From: Pseudomonadota bacterium
GTDB taxonomy: Bacteria > Pseudomonadota > Alphaproteobacteria > Rhizobiales > Aestuariivirgaceae
Reading direction: 5' to 3'
Assembly (NCBI GenBank): GCA_963205315.1
Contig: CAUJIO010000089.1
Coordinates: 31,910 to 95,909 of the forward strand
DNA length: 64,000 bases
Shown piece after piece: positions 45,532-54,305 of the stretch (position 1 is its first letter; the number at the start of each line of letters is the position of its first letter). Below the pieces are notes generated by a model. It was not told the DNA's origin, did not search any database, and saw only the letters and a program-made list of their open reading frames with translations. The translations under genes and the position numbers were made by a program.

Positions 45532-48500
45532 TCAGTTCTGGGTCTTGTCGGTGTTGCTGTTCTTCGCCTGCGTCGGGCGCCCGCTGCCAAATTCGAAGAA
45601 CTTTCGCAGGATGCCGGGCGCGACGGCCGAGACCGGGTTCATCTGGAATACCGGCTTGTCGATATTTCCGCCAAGTGCGAACGTGACCCCGATGATACCC
45701 TGCCCCTTGCCTCCCGTAAGAATGTCTCCAGCCAGCGGGATGTTGCTGATGAACGAGTTCAGCGCATAGATCGGGATGATCGTTCCGGTAATGTCGACCC
45801 TGCCATCGGATTTGCTGATCAGGCCTTCGGCGCTGGCGCCCAGTTCATTGCCCTGCACCAGGCTGTCACCAATGCGGATGAACTTCTCATCCGAGGTAAA
45901 CGGCAGCGTGAGCTTGTTGAACGACAGCGATTCGCGCCGTGGTCCGGTTTTCTTTGGCTTGCCCTTGGTATCAAGCTCGGCCAGTGCGGCTTCATTGCGC
46001 ACCTCGAAATTGCGCAGCACGAGCTTGCCCTTCTTGACGGCTCCGCCTGGATCATTGGACAGCAGCGCATAGAATTCGATCTGGCCGCCCGCAACCCGTG
46101 AATACAGATTGGCGGCGCGGATCGCGGCGCCGCCGTCACGTCCATTGATGCGCATCTCGCGGCCACCTTCGACCGGCGTCACACGGAAGACCACCGGCTG
46201 GCCGCTGAGGAATGTCCCGGAGACCTCGGCTTGTTCCAGCCGGCCGCGGCGGGCCCGCAGGTTGCCGCTGACGCCGCTGATCACTTCGCCACGGTTGGCA
46301 TAGATGCGATCGAGGCTGAGCGAAATGCTGATCGGGGTATTGTCCGGCTCTTCAACCTTGCCGCCGGGCTTGCTGGCGCCGAACATGCCTCTGATGAGGG
46401 GGCGCGCATCGAAGCTGTCGCCCTTGAGACTGACGGAGGTGCCGTCCTCGCCATTCTTGACGGTCATGGCGAAGATGTTCTCGTCGCTCAGGCGCATCTC
46501 GCTGAATTTGGCTGTACGAAATCCGACACCCTTGGGGCCGAGCGTGATGCCACCCTTGATCGACAGCCCTGGCCCCTTGATGACCAGGTCCTCGACCCGG
46601 CGGCCGTCCTTGCCCTTGCTGAAATAGGTCAGGCTGGCGCTGGTCTTCGGAGTGGCGGGCCTGAACCAGTTGATGGGCGTGATGCGCATTTCGCATTCGT
46701 CGAGATCAATGTCGACATCGACGCGGCCCTCACTATCGCCAAGGTCGCTCACCGTCGCCTTGACGCCGACGGGTCCCCGCAGGAACGTTCCGAGGTCAAC
46801 GCCGATCTTGCGACGCTCCTCGCCGTCGAGATTGGCCTCAATGACGGCGGATTGCTTGGCGTCCGGCCCGGCGGCACGCTGCCATGTCAGTTTCACCGGA
46901 ATGCCTTCCAGCTTTGCCGTGCCATTGGCCTTCAGTGCGCCTTCGTCCACCGTAAGGTCGATTTCGCCATCGGTGATGTCGGTGCCAGGAAGCGCATCCT
47001 TGAGGCCAGTCCTGGAGATATGTGCCGAGGCATCGACGACGACGCGGTCTTTCGGCACATCCTTGATCAGCGGCATCGACATCTTCACCTTCACCCGGGC
47101 ATCGCCTTTCAGTTTCGTCGTATCGAAACCGGTGTTGCGGATCAGATTGAGAACCGGATGTGACAGATATTCGATCAGCGCGGGTGCGGTGGCAGCGACG
47201 TCGAGATCGAATTCCGCAAGGGTTTCCGGTGCCAGGATATCGCGGGCGAGCATGGTGCTCGCAGCCAATCTGCCTGTCTTGCCGGATGCGAGCGCAACGT
47301 CGGCCTGGTCGACCTTCAGGCTGAAGTCATTGTCGATCAGCTTGGCCTCGCCGGACGCATTGGTGAGCGGCGGAAGGTCCTTCAGATAGGACGTGGTGAC
47401 GTCCGCCATGCGGAAGGCAAGATTGATTGACTTGTCGGGCAAACGGTTCGTCGTCTTCGATCTCGCCAGAGAATCGACAGGCAGATTCACCTGGAATTCG
47501 CCATCAGAAATGCGGCCAGCCTTGATGTTCTGGTTGACCCACGCGCGGGTCTTGGGCGCCATGATCGGTGGCCAGAGCCGGCGCAGCAGAACCGCAGACA
47601 GATCGCGTATCCGGCCTGACAGGCGAATTCCCGGCGACTCGCCTCCCCCGGTGATGGCTCCGCGAATGCGAACACCCGTGTCGCCGGACATGACGACCAG
47701 GTCGTCGATATCCAAACGGGCTTCCTCGATTGCCGCACTGCCGACAAAGTCGATACGGTCGACGGCGACAGGCGTCTTGTTCGACCCTTGGGCATCGATT
47801 GCCACGTTGCGGGCCTCGAGCGAAATCTTGAGGGCCTGAAGCCTGCCCTCTGTGTCGCGCTGGGGAAGAACGTTGCCACGCACCTGGGCGCGCGAACTGC
47901 CGACCAGCAGGCTTGAGTCTGTGATGATGATGCTGCCGGTCACCGGATCGTAGTCCGCGCGCAGCGAACCTTCGTCGATGATGATGGGTTCGGCCAGATA
48001 ATCCGGCAGACCGACCTCGCCCGCCGAGGCGTTAAACTCGGCGGTTGCCTTGGTGAGAAGTCCTGTTTCGGTGATCTCGGCCTCGATATGGCCGGCAAGA
48101 GGCACCTTCACGCGGGCGAGTTGCGAGAGCGCAAAGATCTCATCCGAGATGTTCGCCGGCACCAGATCCGCCAACCGCAGACTGACGGAGAAGGACTTGG
48201 TTTCACGGCGATAGCTGGCCGACATGTCGGCGTGCCAGTTCCCCCGCTGCGCACCGTTCGAGACCTCCGCATTGGAGACGACTGCGAAGCCATACGGCAT
48301 GCGCTGGAACACGAGGTCGGCCTTGGGAATATTCCAGATCGAATCGTTGGCCTCGTCGTAAATTCTGATCTCCGCATCGGCGATGCGAACTGTGTCGATG
48401 GCTTTGAGCGAGGCCTCGCCCGTGGTGCCGGAGTTCTCGCCACTCAGAATGCGGAAGAGACTGGCAGCGCCACTGGCAGGATCGGGCTGCTCGGCCAACA

Positions 48501-48984
48501 TTTCCTGATCCGACTTGCCGGTTGAGTCCGTGGGCGGTGAGCCGACCGCAACCGACTCGTTCTCGGGCGCCGCCTCGCCGAAACCCAGTTCGATCTGCCC
48601 CTCGATGTTGCGCATGATGCGGATGCGCGGGCCGATGAGCTCAAGGGAGCGTGGGACGAGCGCACCTGACAAGATCGCCTGCTCATCGATTCCAATGGCA
48701 GCGCGGGGGGCGCGGGCGATCAGCGATCCGGAATCGTCCTTCAGTTCAATACTGCGCAGGCGAAGATGCGGGACGCCGTTTTCATTTCTCTCGATGACGA
48801 TACCGCCGACGGTCACCGACATTCCGCTGAGATTGGCGTTGATGCGGCTTTCAACCGTATCCCTCATGAAATCGAGCGACACCGGCCCCTGCGAGAGGCG
48901 GAAATAGATCGCCATCGCCGCAATCAGCAGAACGGCTAGGACAGACATGATGCTGTAGGCGGAAACCTTAATCAGCCGCCGCAC
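45532..48984 (-). CDS. AsmA-like / DUF3971 large envelope protein (YhdP-type)
   Basis: A 1150-residue protein with one N-terminal membrane anchor (residues 8-30, VSAYSIMSVLAVLLIAAMAIYF) and a long periplasmic beta-rich body. The DUF3971-like part lies in the N-terminal two thirds, and the AsmA_2-like C-terminus includes LSLDRIYANRGEVISGVSGNL and GNIDKPVFQMNPVSAVAPGILRKFF. Proteins of this class form bridge-like grooves thought to move phospholipids between inner and outer membranes. The start is GTG at 48984. It is convergent with tyrS. If lipid A is absent, phospholipid traffic to the outer leaflet would make such a protein especially important; that is inference. Confidence 0.85.
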   Translation of the reverse strand: MRRLIKVSAYSIMSVLAVLLIAAMAIYFRLSQGPVSLDFMRDTVESRINANLSGMSVTVGGIVIERNENGVPHLRLRSIELKDDSGSLIARAPRAAIGIDEQAILSGALVPRSLELIGPRIRIMRNIEGQIELGFGEAAPENESVAVGSPPTDSTGKSDQEMLAEQPDPASGAASLFRILSGENSGTTGEASLKAIDTVRIADAEIRIYDEANDSIWNIPKADLVFQRMPYGFAVVSNAEVSNGAQRGNWHADMSASYRRETKSFSVSLRLADLVPANISDEIFALSQLARVKVPLAGHIEAEITETGLLTKATAEFNASAGEVGLPDYLAEPIIIDEGSLRADYDPVTGSIIITDSSLLVGSSRAQVRGNVLPQRDTEGRLQALKISLEARNVAIDAQGSNKTPVAVDRIDFVGSAAIEEARLDIDDLVVMSGDTGVRIRGAITGGGESPGIRLSGRIRDLSAVLLRRLWPPIMAPKTRAWVNQNIKAGRISDGEFQVNLPVDSLARSKTTNRLPDKSINLAFRMADVTTSYLKDLPPLTNASGEAKLIDNDFSLKVDQADVALASGKTGRLAASTMLARDILAPETLAEFDLDVAATAPALIEYLSHPVLNLIRNTGFDTTKLKGDARVKVKMSMPLIKDVPKDRVVVDASAHISRTGLKDALPGTDITDGEIDLTVDEGALKANGTAKLEGIPVKLTWQRAAGPDAKQSAVIEANLDGEERRKIGVDLGTFLRGPVGVKATVSDLGDSEGRVDVDIDLDECEMRITPINWFRPATPKTSASLTYFSKGKDGRRVEDLVIKGPGLSIKGGITLGPKGVGFRTAKFSEMRLSDENIFAMTVKNGEDGTSVSLKGDSFDARPLIRGMFGASKPGGKVEEPDNTPISISLSLDRIYANRGEVISGVSGNLRARRGRLEQAEVSGTFLSGQPVVFRVTPVEGGREMRINGRDGGAAIRAANLYSRVAGGQIEFYALLSNDPGGAVKKGKLVLRNFEVRNEAALAELDTKGKPKKTGPRRESLSFNKLTLPFTSDEKFIRIGDSLVQGNELGASAEGLISKSDGRVDITGTIIPIYALNSFISNIPLAGDILTGGKGQGIIGVTFALGGNIDKPVFQMNPVSAVAPGILRKFFEFGSGRPTQAKNSNTDKTQN

Positions 48985-49290
48985 CGGGTTCCCGTTCCAC
49001 TTTCAAACTACCTGTCAATCCTTTGCCATCTCGGCCGTCTGTGCGCAATGAACCATGGGTATGACCAGCAAGCCTTTTCGTGCTTTCGCCACGAAAGATG
49101 GGCCAAAGCGTGACCAACCCGCCCCCAGCCGGCCTTGGTGTGATTGTGGCCAAGGAAAGCCGCAACGTCAATTGTACCTTCAGCAGTACGCTTTGGAGAA
49201 CGGCTGGCAATTCGCCATGACATCCCCCTGGTCACACGGTATCTTCACGGGTGATTCCGTTGCATCGGGCAAAGAGAGGAAGACTCCAGG
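48985..49290. other. 306-base divergent intergenic region
   Basis: No credible gene was seen; open frames here run into the bactofilin gene out of frame. It should hold promoters for the AsmA-like gene (minus) and bactofilin (plus). One inverted repeat, TTTCGTG (49076-49082) with CACGAAA (49090-49096) and a 7-base loop, stands out. AGAGAGGAAG precedes the bactofilin start. Confidence 0.5.
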
Positions 49291-49797
49291 ATGTTTTTCC
49301 GCAAACAGAAGTCTGTGGGCAACGACAACCGCCCGGTGCCGGCGCAACCGACCTTCATCGGCGCCGACACGCGATTTGACGGCAACATCGACACGGACGG
49401 CGAATTGCATATCGAGGGCGAGGTCCGCGGTTCGGTGCGGGCGGGTGTCTGCATCATCGCCACGAGCGGAATCGTCGAAGGCGAAGTCATCGCCGGCGAC
49501 GTGATCGTTCACGGGCGAGTGGACGGTCCGCTGCGCGCCACACATGTGCATCTGCAACCCGGCGCCACGGTGGAAGGCGACATAACCAGCGAGACGATTG
49601 CCATCGAAACTGGCGCACGGCTTTCTGGCGCTGTCTGGCAGTCGGCGCGCGATCATCAGCCGCGCCAGCGCGCCGCCTTGGGCTATGGCGAATCCTCGCA
49701 TCTGTTTTCAGACTCCCTGTGGTCCAGCCAGGAGGACGATCCCATGCGGCCGCTCAAAGCAGTCAAGCCGCGCGCCGCCAACGGTTCGCGCGGCTAG
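49291..49797 (+). CDS. Bactofilin-family cytoskeletal protein
   Basis: A 168-residue polymer-forming protein (DUF583). Residues 20-120 form the right-handed beta-helix core with its six-residue periodicity (FIGADTRFDGNIDTDGELHIEGEVRGSVRAG, GEVIAGDVIVHGRVDGPLRA, GATVEGDITSETIAIETGARLSG). Flexible tails lie on both sides; the C-terminal tail ends KPRAANGSRG. Bactofilins form nucleotide-independent filaments that position envelope enzymes. The M23 peptidase that often neighbours them is not here. Confidence 0.9.
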   Translation: MFFRKQKSVGNDNRPVPAQPTFIGADTRFDGNIDTDGELHIEGEVRGSVRAGVCIIATSGIVEGEVIAGDVIVHGRVDGPLRATHVHLQPGATVEGDITSETIAIETGARLSGAVWQSARDHQPRQRAALGYGESSHLFSDSLWSSQEDDPMRPLKAVKPRAANGSRG

Positions 49798-49817
49798 GGC
49801 AACCGGCGCCCAATGCG

Positions 49818-50600
49818 CTAGACTTCGCCTTCGTCCGGAATATTCAGAACACGGCCACAGGCCTTGCAGTGGACGGCATCACGCTCGTGCCGCATCAGTC
49901 CGCAGTCCGGGCAGGTATAGCTCACCTTGTCGGGCCGGAGCATCACCTGCACGAGCCGCAAGAACAGCGATACACCGAATATCATGATGACCACAGAGAT
50001 CAGGCGCCCCGTCGTGCCCTCGAGCACGATGTCACCAAAGCCGGTTGTGGTGAGTGCGGTGACGGTGAAATACAGCGCATCCGCATAATTCGCCACCTCG
50101 GGGTTGGTGTAGTGCTGCGTCTCATAGACAATCGCCGTCATCACGAACATGAAGACGCCGAGATTGAGCGCCGACATGCTGATCTGCTCATTGCGGCGGA
50201 ACCAGCGGAAATCCTGGCGTAGGCGCTTCAGCAACTGGTAGGATCTCAGCAGCCGCAGTATTCGTGCGACGCGGAGGAAGGCCAGCCCCTCGCCGACGAT
50301 GGGAGCCAGCAGCGAGATGATCACGACGATGTCGACGAGGCCAAACGGGCTGGCCAGCATCTTGAAGCGGTCACGGGCGATCCACAGGCGGGCCATGAAG
50401 TCCAGCACCAGTATCGTGCCAATGACTGCATCGGCGACCTCCACTCCCTGCGAATGAAGGAATGACGACAGGATCAGAAAGATGATCGTAACGAGATCGA
50501 ACAACAGCAGGCCATAGCGGAACCGATGCGCCCGCAGGCTTTCACCCTCATACAGATCGTGGATGCGTTGCTGGAACGTCTTTGCCGATGATGCCGCCAT
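49818..50600 (-). CDS. Voltage-gated-type K+ channel with C-terminal zinc ribbon
   Basis: A 260-residue six-helix ion channel. S1-S3 span about residues 28-100. S4 carries regularly spaced arginines (FLRVARILRLLRSYQLLKRLR, 108-128). S5 is about 145-160, and the pore helix with filter TTTGFGD (184-190) leads into S6 (200-218). TTGFGD is a K+-selective filter variant. After S6 a zinc ribbon has cysteines 230, 233, 245 and 248 (CPDC, CKAC). In place of an RCK or cNMP domain, this ribbon is an unusual cytoplasmic module that might sense metal or redox state. Confidence 0.9.
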   Translation of the reverse strand: MAASSAKTFQQRIHDLYEGESLRAHRFRYGLLLFDLVTIIFLILSSFLHSQGVEVADAVIGTILVLDFMARLWIARDRFKMLASPFGLVDIVVIISLLAPIVGEGLAFLRVARILRLLRSYQLLKRLRQDFRWFRRNEQISMSALNLGVFMFVMTAIVYETQHYTNPEVANYADALYFTVTALTTTGFGDIVLEGTTGRLISVVIMIFGVSLFLRLVQVMLRPDKVSYTCPDCGLMRHERDAVHCKACGRVLNIPDEGEV

Positions 50601-50693
50601 GCGGATTCCCTAGTCGACGGGGTTGTATCCGTCCAGTCTGGACGCGCGCCGCTAACAGTTTATAGTACCAACAGATTTCAGGAGTGTTTTCGC

Positions 50694-50981
50694 ATGCCAA
50701 AGGGATACTGGATCGCCCATGTCACCGTTACCGATCCCGACCAGTACAAGCTCTATGCTGCGGACGCGCCTTTGGCCTTCAAGAAATACGGTGCGACGAT
50801 CCTGGCGCGCGGCGGCGCCTTCCAGCAGATGGAGGGTGATGCACGGCCGCGCAATGTGGTGATCGAATTCCCGTCGCTGCAACTGGCCATCGATTGCTAC
50901 AACTCGACTGAATATCAAGCTGCCAAGGCAAAGCGCGCCGGCGCGGGTGTCGCCGAAATCGTACTGGTCGAAGGCGTCTGA
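50694..50981 (+). CDS. DUF1330 family protein
   Basis: A 95-residue dimeric alpha-beta barrel protein. KGYWIAHVTVTDPDQYKLYAADAPLAFKKYGATILARGG and VVIEFPSLQLAIDCYNSTEYQ are typical of DUF1330. No function is established for the family. It abuts the convergent DUF3750 gene end to end. Confidence 0.88.
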   Translation: MPKGYWIAHVTVTDPDQYKLYAADAPLAFKKYGATILARGGAFQQMEGDARPRNVVIEFPSLQLAIDCYNSTEYQAAKAKRAGAGVAEIVLVEGV

Positions 50982-51740
50982 TCAGCGCAGCAGATCCAGC
51001 AGGCTGAGCTTGCCAAGGGCCGGCAGTTTGATGGCCAGATCATCCGGATCGATGCCGATGGCGGTGCCGAGAATATCGAATTCGAGGCCCTCTTCGCGCG
51101 CCACCGTCAACCCAAAGAGTCCCCAAGCGGACATGACCGCTCCGGTTCCGCTGGCGGCGCGGCCAAAGCGCAGGCCTGCGCCCAGATAATCCTTGCCGAT
51201 CGCGACCGGCGGCAGTTCAGCCTCGAAGCCGGGCGTATTTCGGACGACCCAGGCGACGAAGCTGTTGGAGTTGGGACCCGGCCAGACGACATAGCTGCCG
51301 CGCCGCGCACCGGGATAATTGTCGATCGACATCTCGATCGCTGGAATCAGTTTTTCAGCTTCGGGACCCGAGATCGATTTGACCACATATGGCCTGTTGC
51401 CATACCAATACGCATCGGCGGCATAGGCATCGCGGCGCACCGGACTTCCCCAGCCGACAACATCATAGCGGGTCCATTGAGCAGCGCCCCGCGGCTTCAG
51501 GACGATGGACAGGTGCTCGGCGAAAATGGATTTCCACCGGCCGGTGCGCGACGCCAGGATCAGCACTTTTGCCTCGGAGACATTGCGCGCCTCCGCCAGC
51601 AAGCCAGAAGATGTCCAGTTCGCGGAGCGCCAGTTGTCCGGCCATCCCCGCGCCAAGGACAATGCGGTGCCCATTGCGATCGGCAGGACAATGGCGAGAA
51701 CGACGTAAACCCCGAGCCACCCAAGAATTCGCCGCAACAT
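50982..51740 (-). CDS. DUF3750 membrane-anchored protein
   Basis: A 252-residue protein with one N-terminal membrane segment (about residues 5-28, LGWLGVYVVLAIVLPIAMGTAL). Its soluble domain contains AKVLILASRTGRWKSIFAEHLSIVLKPRGAAQWTRYDVVGWG, PGARRGSYVVWPGPNSNSFVAWVVRNTPGFEAELPPVAIGKDYLG and a hydrophobic C-terminal half, matching the uncharacterised DUF3750 family. The ATG at 51740 has GAGGG upstream; the frame opens earlier only from a TTG at 51791. It is divergent from dapB. The function is unknown. Confidence 0.8.
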   Translation of the reverse strand: MLRRILGWLGVYVVLAIVLPIAMGTALSLARGWPDNWRSANWTSSGLLAEARNVSEAKVLILASRTGRWKSIFAEHLSIVLKPRGAAQWTRYDVVGWGSPVRRDAYAADAYWYGNRPYVVKSISGPEAEKLIPAIEMSIDNYPGARRGSYVVWPGPNSNSFVAWVVRNTPGFEAELPPVAIGKDYLGAGLRFGRAASGTGAVMSAWGLFGLTVAREEGLEFDILGTAIGIDPDDLAIKLPALGKLSLLDLLR

Positions 51741-51835
51741 GGCCAGACCCTCAACCGCCAGCGTGGCAGGATCAAGGCGCTTTTCATTCAACCGGCCCGT
51801 TGCTATGACCGCTCTCCGAAAAGGGGACGAGAAAT

Positions 51836-52636
51836 ATGAAGCTTGCCATTGCCGGAGCCGCCGGGCGCATGGGCCGCGTGCTGACCCGGATCGTGCACGA
51901 GACGCCGGGCATGGAGGTGGCTGGCGGAATCGAGTCCGAGGGGTCGGCCCATATCGGTGCCGACATGGGCGTGCTGGCGGGGATCGGCGCGCTTGACGCG
52001 TTGGTCACGGATGATGCCTTGACGCTTCTGACGCAGGTTGACGGCATCATCGACTTCACGGTGCCTGCGGCAACGCTGGCTCTGGCCGAGCTGACGGCAC
52101 AGGCGCGCATCGTCCACGTGATTGGCACCACAGGCATCGACGAGGCCGGCAATGCCCAGATCAGGGCAGCCGCGCGGCACGCGCGCATCGTCAAGTCCGG
52201 CAACATGAGCCTCGGGGTCAATATGCTTGCCGCGCTGGTGCGCAAGGTGGCGGCGACTCTCGATGAGGACTACGACATCGAGATCGTCGAGATGCATCAC
52301 AAGCACAAGATCGACGCACCCTCGGGCACAGCGCTGATGCTGGGCGAAGCAGCCGCGCAAGGGCGCGGCATCGATCTCAAGAGCCGCGCGGTCCGCTCGC
52401 GCGATGGCCATACGGGTGCACGCAACGCCGGCGACATCGGCTTTGCGACCCTGCGCGGCGGATCGGTGATCGGCGAACATACGGTGATGTTCGCGGGCGA
52501 GACGGAGCGGATCGAACTGACGCACAAGGCCTCGAGCCGCGAGATGTTCGCGCGCGGCGCAGTGCGGGCCGCGATGTGGGCCTTCGACAAGAAGCCCGGA
52601 CTTTATGCAATGACCGACGTCTTGGGATTGGAGTGA
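51836..52636 (+). CDS. dapB: 4-hydroxy-tetrahydrodipicolinate reductase
   Basis: A 266-residue NAD(P)H-dependent reductase of the diaminopimelate/lysine pathway, also needed for peptidoglycan. The dinucleotide motif is GAAGRMG (residues 7-13). The substrate and catalytic signature [15 protein letters not shown] (152-166) is intact, with the catalytic His and Lys. It is followed two bases later by gpmA. Confidence 0.96.
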   Translation: MKLAIAGAAGRMGRVLTRIVHETPGMEVAGGIESEGSAHIGADMGVLAGIGALDALVTDDALTLLTQVDGIIDFTVPAATLALAELTAQARIVHVIGTTGIDEAGNAQIRAAARHARIVKSGNMSLGVNMLAALVRKVAATLDEDYDIEIVEMHHKHKIDAPSGTALMLGEAAAQGRGIDLKSRAVRSRDGHTGARNAGDIGFATLRGGSVIGEHTVMFAGETERIELTHKASSREMFARGAVRAAMWAFDKKPGLYAMTDVLGLE

Positions 52637-52638
52637 AC

Positions 52639-53256
52639 ATGAACCGCCTTCTCGTGCTGGTCCGTCACGGACAAAGCGAATGGAACCTCAAGAACCTGTT
52701 CACCGGCTGGAAAGACCCGGACCTCACCGAGCAAGGTGTGCGTGAGGCGCATGCGGCGGGCCAGAAGCTTAAGGCGAAGGGCTTCCAGTTCGACATCGCC
52801 TACACCAGCGTGCTGACGCGCGCCCAGCACACGCTGAACATCATGCTCGACGAACTCGGTCAGCCCGGGCTTCAGACCATCAAGGATCAGGCGCTGAACG
52901 AGCGCGACTATGGCGATCTCACCGGCCTCAACAAGGACGACGCGCGCAAGAAGTGGGGCGAGGAGCAAGTGCATGTCTGGCGGCGCTCCTATGACGTGCC
53001 GCCGCCGGGCGGGGAAAGCCTGAAGGATACGCTGGCACGGGCGCTGCCCTATTACATGAAGCACATCCAGCCGGACGTGCTGTCGGGCAAGCGCGTGCTG
53101 GTGGCGGCGCACGGCAATTCCATCCGTTCACTGATCATGGCCATCGAGGGCCTGACGCCGGAACAGATCCTCAAGCGCGAACTCGATACAGGGGTGCCCG
53201 TGGTCTACCAGTTGGGCGCAGACTCACGTCCGGTCTCGGTTGAGACCTTGGCCTGA
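52639..53256 (+). CDS. gpmA: 2,3-bisphosphoglycerate-dependent phosphoglycerate mutase
   Basis: A 205-residue glycolytic enzyme interconverting 3- and 2-phosphoglycerate. [12 protein letters not shown] holds the phosphohistidine (His10). [22 protein letters not shown] and the second histidine in [13 protein letters not shown] are typical. The ATG at 52639 lies 2 bases after the dapB stop, so the pair is an operon. It ends one base before the convergent Rieske gene. Confidence 0.95.
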   Translation: MNRLLVLVRHGQSEWNLKNLFTGWKDPDLTEQGVREAHAAGQKLKAKGFQFDIAYTSVLTRAQHTLNIMLDELGQPGLQTIKDQALNERDYGDLTGLNKDDARKKWGEEQVHVWRRSYDVPPPGGESLKDTLARALPYYMKHIQPDVLSGKRVLVAAHGNSIRSLIMAIEGLTPEQILKRELDTGVPVVYQLGADSRPVSVETLA

Positions 53257-53257
53257 A

Positions 53258-54262
53258 CTAGGCGCCGAGGCTTTCCTTCACCCGTTGCTGAAAGTAATGC
53301 ACGCCCTGCTCATGGCGTGGTGACAGCGGGCCGGACCTGTAGTTCCCGGCCTCGTAGTTCCTGTGGGTCCTGACGCAGATGCCGTAGTCCTCGCGGACCA
53401 CCGCGAGATTGCGTTCGATCGTATCGCTGCGCTTGTCGTCCAGGTCGGCCGCGGTGTCGGCGAAATAGAAATGATAAAGCTGCTCGGTCTTGTCTGTGGC
53501 GATGGGATTGATGCGCGAGGTGTTCATGCCGCCGTCGAACAGCGACAGCGTCCAGTTGGGCCACATCCATAACCACTTGCCGCGATAAAAGAGGCCTTCC
53601 TTCGGTGGCGCCGTCATGCGGATGAAGCCCTTGTGGGCGGTGGTCTTGAACTCCTCGAAATTGATGGCGGCGAAGAATTTCGGGTGAACGCCGGGAATGT
53701 GATAACCCTCGACGAAATTGTCGGTGTAGATTTTCCAGTTGGCGTCGAAATTCACGGTCGCGCTGCGGACATTGTGATAGGTCTCAATTGGCTCGTCCGC
53801 GAGTTCAGCGATGAGATCGCCCAGTTGCGAGACGAGGTCCTCCTGCGGATCGATGGCGGCAAACAGCAGGCCGCGCCACTCAGCCACCTGAATGGGCTCC
53901 AGCGGCCAGTCCTTTGGATCGAATCCCGGTTCGGTGCCGAACCAGGGTGCATTGATCAGGTTACCGTCATCGGCGAAGACCCACTGGTGATAGGGGCAGC
54001 GGATGGTGGCGCAGCGCCCGGTGCCCTCCTCCAGCAACTGCGCGCCACGATGGCGGCAGACATTGCGGAAGGCCCGGATCGCACCGTCGCGGCCGCGAAT
54101 GGCGAAAACCTTGATGCCCGCGATGTCGGCTGCCACATACTGCCCGCGCTCGGCAACCTCCGAGACCGGCCCCAGGAGTTGCCAGGTCTTGGCGAAAATC
54201 TCGCTGCGCTCGCGTGGGAACACAGCAGGATCGACATAGAAACGGGGATCAAGATTGAGCAT
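53258..54262 (-). CDS. Rieske non-heme iron oxygenase, alpha subunit
   Basis: A 334-residue aromatic-ring-hydroxylase-type oxygenase. The Rieske 2Fe-2S ligands are Cys69, His71, Cys89 and His92 (CRHRG...CPYHQW). The mononuclear iron site is NFVEGYHIPGVHP with His188 and His193, bridged by Asp181, and the third ligand lies in VVREDYGICVRTH. The family includes ring dioxygenases and demethylases of betaine-like compounds; the C-terminal pattern is closer to the latter. No reductase, ferredoxin or beta subunit is encoded nearby. It lies 43 bases after prfB on the same strand. Confidence 0.88.
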   Translation of the reverse strand: MLNLDPRFYVDPAVFPRERSEIFAKTWQLLGPVSEVAERGQYVAADIAGIKVFAIRGRDGAIRAFRNVCRHRGAQLLEEGTGRCATIRCPYHQWVFADDGNLINAPWFGTEPGFDPKDWPLEPIQVAEWRGLLFAAIDPQEDLVSQLGDLIAELADEPIETYHNVRSATVNFDANWKIYTDNFVEGYHIPGVHPKFFAAINFEEFKTTAHKGFIRMTAPPKEGLFYRGKWLWMWPNWTLSLFDGGMNTSRINPIATDKTEQLYHFYFADTAADLDDKRSDTIERNLAVVREDYGICVRTHRNYEAGNYRSGPLSPRHEQGVHYFQQRVKESLGA

Positions 54263-54305
54263 GGCGGACTCCGGTTGGAAGTCCAGCTTGCAACAATCAT
54301 GCGGG

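Noticed and set aside
49055..49504. A plus-strand frame overlapping the bactofilin start
   Set aside because: It has no recognisable domain, reads out of frame through bactofilin into low-complexity residues, and lacks a convincing ribosome site.
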